Shown: positions 31,760 through 33,618 of the stretch, piece after piece
How positions within the stretch are numbered: position 1 is the first letter of the stretch
How the letters are laid out: each line of letters begins with the position of its first letter
From: Candidatus Gastranaerophilales bacterium
GTDB lineage: Bacteria; Cyanobacteriota; Vampirovibrionia; Gastranaerophilales; Gastranaerophilaceae
Assembly (NCBI GenBank): GCA_944325895.1
Contig: CALVCA010000015.1
Coordinates: forward strand, 1-33,618
Reading direction: 5' to 3'
Length of the DNA: 33,618 nucleotides
The notes under the pieces: generated by a model
What the model was told of the DNA's origin: nothing
The model's input: the letters and a program-made list of their open reading frames with translations, nothing else
Databases searched by the model: none
Made by a program: the position numbers and the translations under genes

Positions 31760-31787
31760 AGCCCTCATAAATATTATGAGGGCTTTT
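31760..31787 (+). terminator. Terminator after the aminotransferase gene
   Basis: GCCCTCATAA (31761-31770) and TTATGAGGGC (31774-31783) form a perfect 10-bp stem with a 3-nt loop, followed by TTTT. It closes the mlaE-mlaF-aminotransferase operon. Confidence 0.88.
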
Positions 31788-31814
31788 CTTATATTATTAT
31801 ATAATTATTTGTTG

Positions 31815-32177
31815 TTAGCTTAATGCCATTAAAGCTTTTACGGAACGTGCATTTTCACGAACTTCTTCGTCTGAATGCATTTCAACAGTATCTGTTAAAA
31901 TTTTCAAAGCTTCTTCTTTATTGTCTAATGCAAGTAATTCATTAATCGTGCTCATTGCAACGACAGTTGACATATCATTGATGCCTTTACCTTTATTAGT
32001 AATTGCAACTGCTAATGAATCGTGCTGATTTTTTCTTATTAATGCACGGGCAGTCAATTCTCTGACTTCATCATCGCTGCAATTTGTTCCCATTTCTTCT
32101 AAAACTCTTACAGAATCAGGGTCTTGGTGCAAGCATAAAGCCTCTATGATATTTCTGATTTTTCTGATGTCTTTCAT
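31815..32177 (-). CDS. Small all-helical protein with HEAT-like repeats
   Basis: 120 aa. Three to four helix pairs with similar phrasing: DPDSVRVLEEMG...SDDEVRELTARALIRK and NKEEALKILTDTVEMHSDEEVRENARSVKALM. These suggest HEAT/armadillo-like repeats, a scaffold or protein-binding fold. No signal peptide or membrane segment. An ideal AGGAGG lies 7 bases before the ATG, so it may be strongly translated. The gene follows the 32190 gene by 12 bases and probably forms an operon with it. No known family is recognised. Confidence 0.75.
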   Translation of the reverse strand: MKDIRKIRNIIEALCLHQDPDSVRVLEEMGTNCSDDEVRELTARALIRKNQHDSLAVAITNKGKGINDMSTVVAMSTINELLALDNKEEALKILTDTVEMHSDEEVRENARSVKALMALS

Positions 32178-32189
32178 TTAAATTCCTCC

Positions 32190-32642
32190 TTATGCTGCAA
32201 TATTCAAACCTGAAACTTCTTTCCACATTGCTTCCAGTGTTTTTGGATCATTTTTTCTTAGTTTGGAAACGCTGTAGTTATCAATCATTGATGTGAAACC
32301 TGATTTGATAGCTTTGCCCATGCCGGCGAAGTTTATGGAAATTTCCGTGCTGCCTATTTCGTTAATTTTGTGTACTGCTGATGAAAATCCTTCTTTCATT
32401 CTTTTTCCGAATGCAGCAACTGATTCAATACCTTTTCTGAATGTAGGGAATGCATCACCTATTGAACCTACAAAAGTGCTGAGTTTTAATTTGTTTTTGG
32501 CTTTTGATGATACAAAAACATCTGCCGGTAAAACACTGCCCTTAAATGTTGACGGGTCAAAGGGGTTTGAGGAGTTTTTTACTACTTTGCCGGTCTTAAT
32601 AGGGGTGTTGAGAATTTGACCAATCTTTGCAATTATTGCCAT
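32190..32642 (-). CDS. Lineage-type hypothetical protein (NPFDPSTFKG motif)
   Basis: 150 aa. N-terminal MAIIAKIGQILNTPIKTGKV, then NSSNPFDPSTFKGSVLPADV (about 24-43). I associate this type of segment with hypothetical proteins of Gastranaerophilales, but I cannot confirm this here. The rest alternates basic amphipathic helices (GKRMKEGFSSAVHKINEIG, GKAIKSGFTSMIDNYSVSK). GAGAGG lies before the ATG. No known domain. First gene of a two-gene minus-strand unit, divergent from mazG. Confidence 0.7.
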   Translation of the reverse strand: MAIIAKIGQILNTPIKTGKVVKNSSNPFDPSTFKGSVLPADVFVSSKAKNKLKLSTFVGSIGDAFPTFRKGIESVAAFGKRMKEGFSSAVHKINEIGSTEISINFAGMGKAIKSGFTSMIDNYSVSKLRKNDPKTLEAMWKEVSGLNIAA

Positions 32643-32744
32643 ACTTATACCTCTCGCTAACTATTCACATTTTATAGAATATCATAGTATTTAAATAAAA
32701 AATCCTCCTTTTGATGTATTATTTATAATTTTATTTAAAATTTG

Positions 32745-32753
32745 TGATAAAAT
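32745..32753 (+). promoter_or_regulatory. Extended -10 promoter next to the mazG start
   Basis: TGATAAAAT gives an extended -10 (hexamer TAAAAT, 32748-32753). The mazG ATG (32763) is 10 bases past it, leaving a leader of about 0-3 nt. No clear -35 and no ribosome binding site are seen. Confidence 0.5.
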
Positions 32754-32762
32754 TTAGTTAAC

Positions 32763-33509
32763 ATGAAAAACGTTCAAGAATTAATAGAGATAATAAAAAA
32801 GCTGCGTTCGCCGGGCGGTTGTGAGTGGGACAGAAAGCAGACGCATATGTCTTTGCGTCCTAATATGCTTGAAGAAGCTTACGAGGCTTGTGATGCCATA
32901 GATGATAATGATATGAAGCATCTCAAAGAAGAACTCGGTGATGTGCTGCTTCAAGTTGTTTTACATGCTCAAATTGCTTCAGAAGAAGGTGCTTTTGATA
33001 TTGAAGATGTTGCAAAAGGTATTAAAGATAAGCTTATACATAGACATCCGCATGTTTTCGGCAATGTGAAAGTTAATTCAACTGATGAAATAATTACTAA
33101 TTGGGAAAAGTTAAAATCCGAAGAAAAGCCGCACAGAAAATCTGCCATGGACGGTGTTTCGAAATCTCAGTCCGCTCTTATGAGTGCTCAAAAAATAAGC
33201 AAAAAGGCTGTTAAAACCGGATTTGAATGGCCGGATGAAAAATCTTTGTATGATTGTTTATATTCAGAAATCGATGAATTTAAAAACGCTTCAGATAAAG
33301 AGGACGAACTCGGTGATATATTATTTTCAGTGGTTAATTTAGCGAGATGGAATAAGATAGATGCCGAGCAGGCTCTTTTGCGTGCTAATAAAAAGTTTGA
33401 AAAGCGGTTTCGTAAAATGGAAGAATTAAGCGAAAAACCTCTTAATGAATGCAGTTTTGAAGAATTTGACAAGCTATGGAAAGAAGCTAAAAACAGTTTA
33501 AGATATTGA
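32763..33509 (+). CDS. mazG: Nucleoside triphosphate pyrophosphohydrolase MazG
   Basis: 248 aa, two MazG domains. It hydrolyses (d)NTPs to NMP and PPi, a housecleaning enzyme. The first domain shows LRSPGGCEWDRKQTHMSLRP and the Mg-binding EEAYEACDAIDD...LKEELGDVLLQVVLHA (EExxE/ExxD pattern). HRHPHVFGN separates the domains. The second has SEIDEFKNASDKEDELGDIL and FEKRFRKMEE. It ends in TGA, showing that TGA is a stop in this genome. Start codon without a Shine-Dalgarno sequence (see the promoter). Confidence 0.95.
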   Translation: MKNVQELIEIIKKLRSPGGCEWDRKQTHMSLRPNMLEEAYEACDAIDDNDMKHLKEELGDVLLQVVLHAQIASEEGAFDIEDVAKGIKDKLIHRHPHVFGNVKVNSTDEIITNWEKLKSEEKPHRKSAMDGVSKSQSALMSAQKISKKAVKTGFEWPDEKSLYDCLYSEIDEFKNASDKEDELGDILFSVVNLARWNKIDAEQALLRANKKFEKRFRKMEELSEKPLNECSFEEFDKLWKEAKNSLRY

Positions 33510-33542
33510 GAAAATATTTTTATTATGTTATAAATTGAATAT

Positions 33543-33615
<73 letters not shown>

Positions 33616-33618
33616 TTT

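Overview
The window is AT-rich, Gram-negative-type bacterial DNA that most likely comes from a non-photosynthetic relative of Cyanobacteria (Vampirovibrionia/Melainabacteria, order Gastranaerophilales, usually found in guts). This assignment is inference from four signs. The order efp-accB-accC is cyanobacteria-like. The pilin N-terminus reads FTLAEVLITLGIIGVVAAL. MlaE/MlaF lipid transport genes imply an outer membrane. Several unrecognised proteins carry short N-terminal motifs such as NFxGK and NPFDPSTFKG, which I associate with this group from memory. TAA, TAG and TGA are all used as stops.

Layout. 1-2.6 kb is a decaying accessory region. It holds an unknown gene interrupted by an in-frame TAG, a subtilase-like gene split by a frameshift, and a minus-strand pseudogene. 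2.7-5.4 kb carries a small basic secreted protein, mtaB, and a lineage-type hydrophobic protein. 5.5-14.6 kb is the S10 cluster and the first part of the spc cluster: rpsJ-rplC-rplD-rplW-rplB-rpsS-rplV-rpsC-rplP-rpmC-rpsQ-rplN-rplX-rplE-rpsN, a terminator, an inverted small orphan gene, then rpsH-rplF-rplR and a strong terminator. The usual rpsE-rpmD-rplO-secY continuation is absent.

14.7-20.7 kb is a translationally coupled flagellar export/basal-body operon: fliE, fliF, a divergent FliG-like gene, fliH, flhA, then yidD overlapping flhA. No fliI lies next to fliH, and the FliG-like protein lacks a recognisable C-terminal motor domain. 20.7-22.7 kb (minus) holds a membrane GT2 glycosyltransferase and apt. 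22.7-23.1 kb is a HU gene. 23.1-24.5 kb is a repeat-rich pilin locus: a palindromic element, direct repeats flanking the gene body, and three in-frame 60-bp tandem copies that repeat the prepilin processing region.

24.5-28.8 kb (minus) is metabolic: glmS, then efp-accB-accC (elongation factor P and two acetyl-CoA carboxylase subunits). 28.9-31.8 kb is mlaE-mlaF-aminotransferase under a strong promoter that appears to give a leaderless mRNA. 31.8-32.6 kb has two lineage-type hypothetical genes, then mazG and tRNA-Thr(CGT).

Most promising for follow-up: the pilin locus, the FliG-like protein and compact export operon, the structured spacers in the ribosomal cluster, the split subtilase-like gene, and a set of apparently leaderless promoters.
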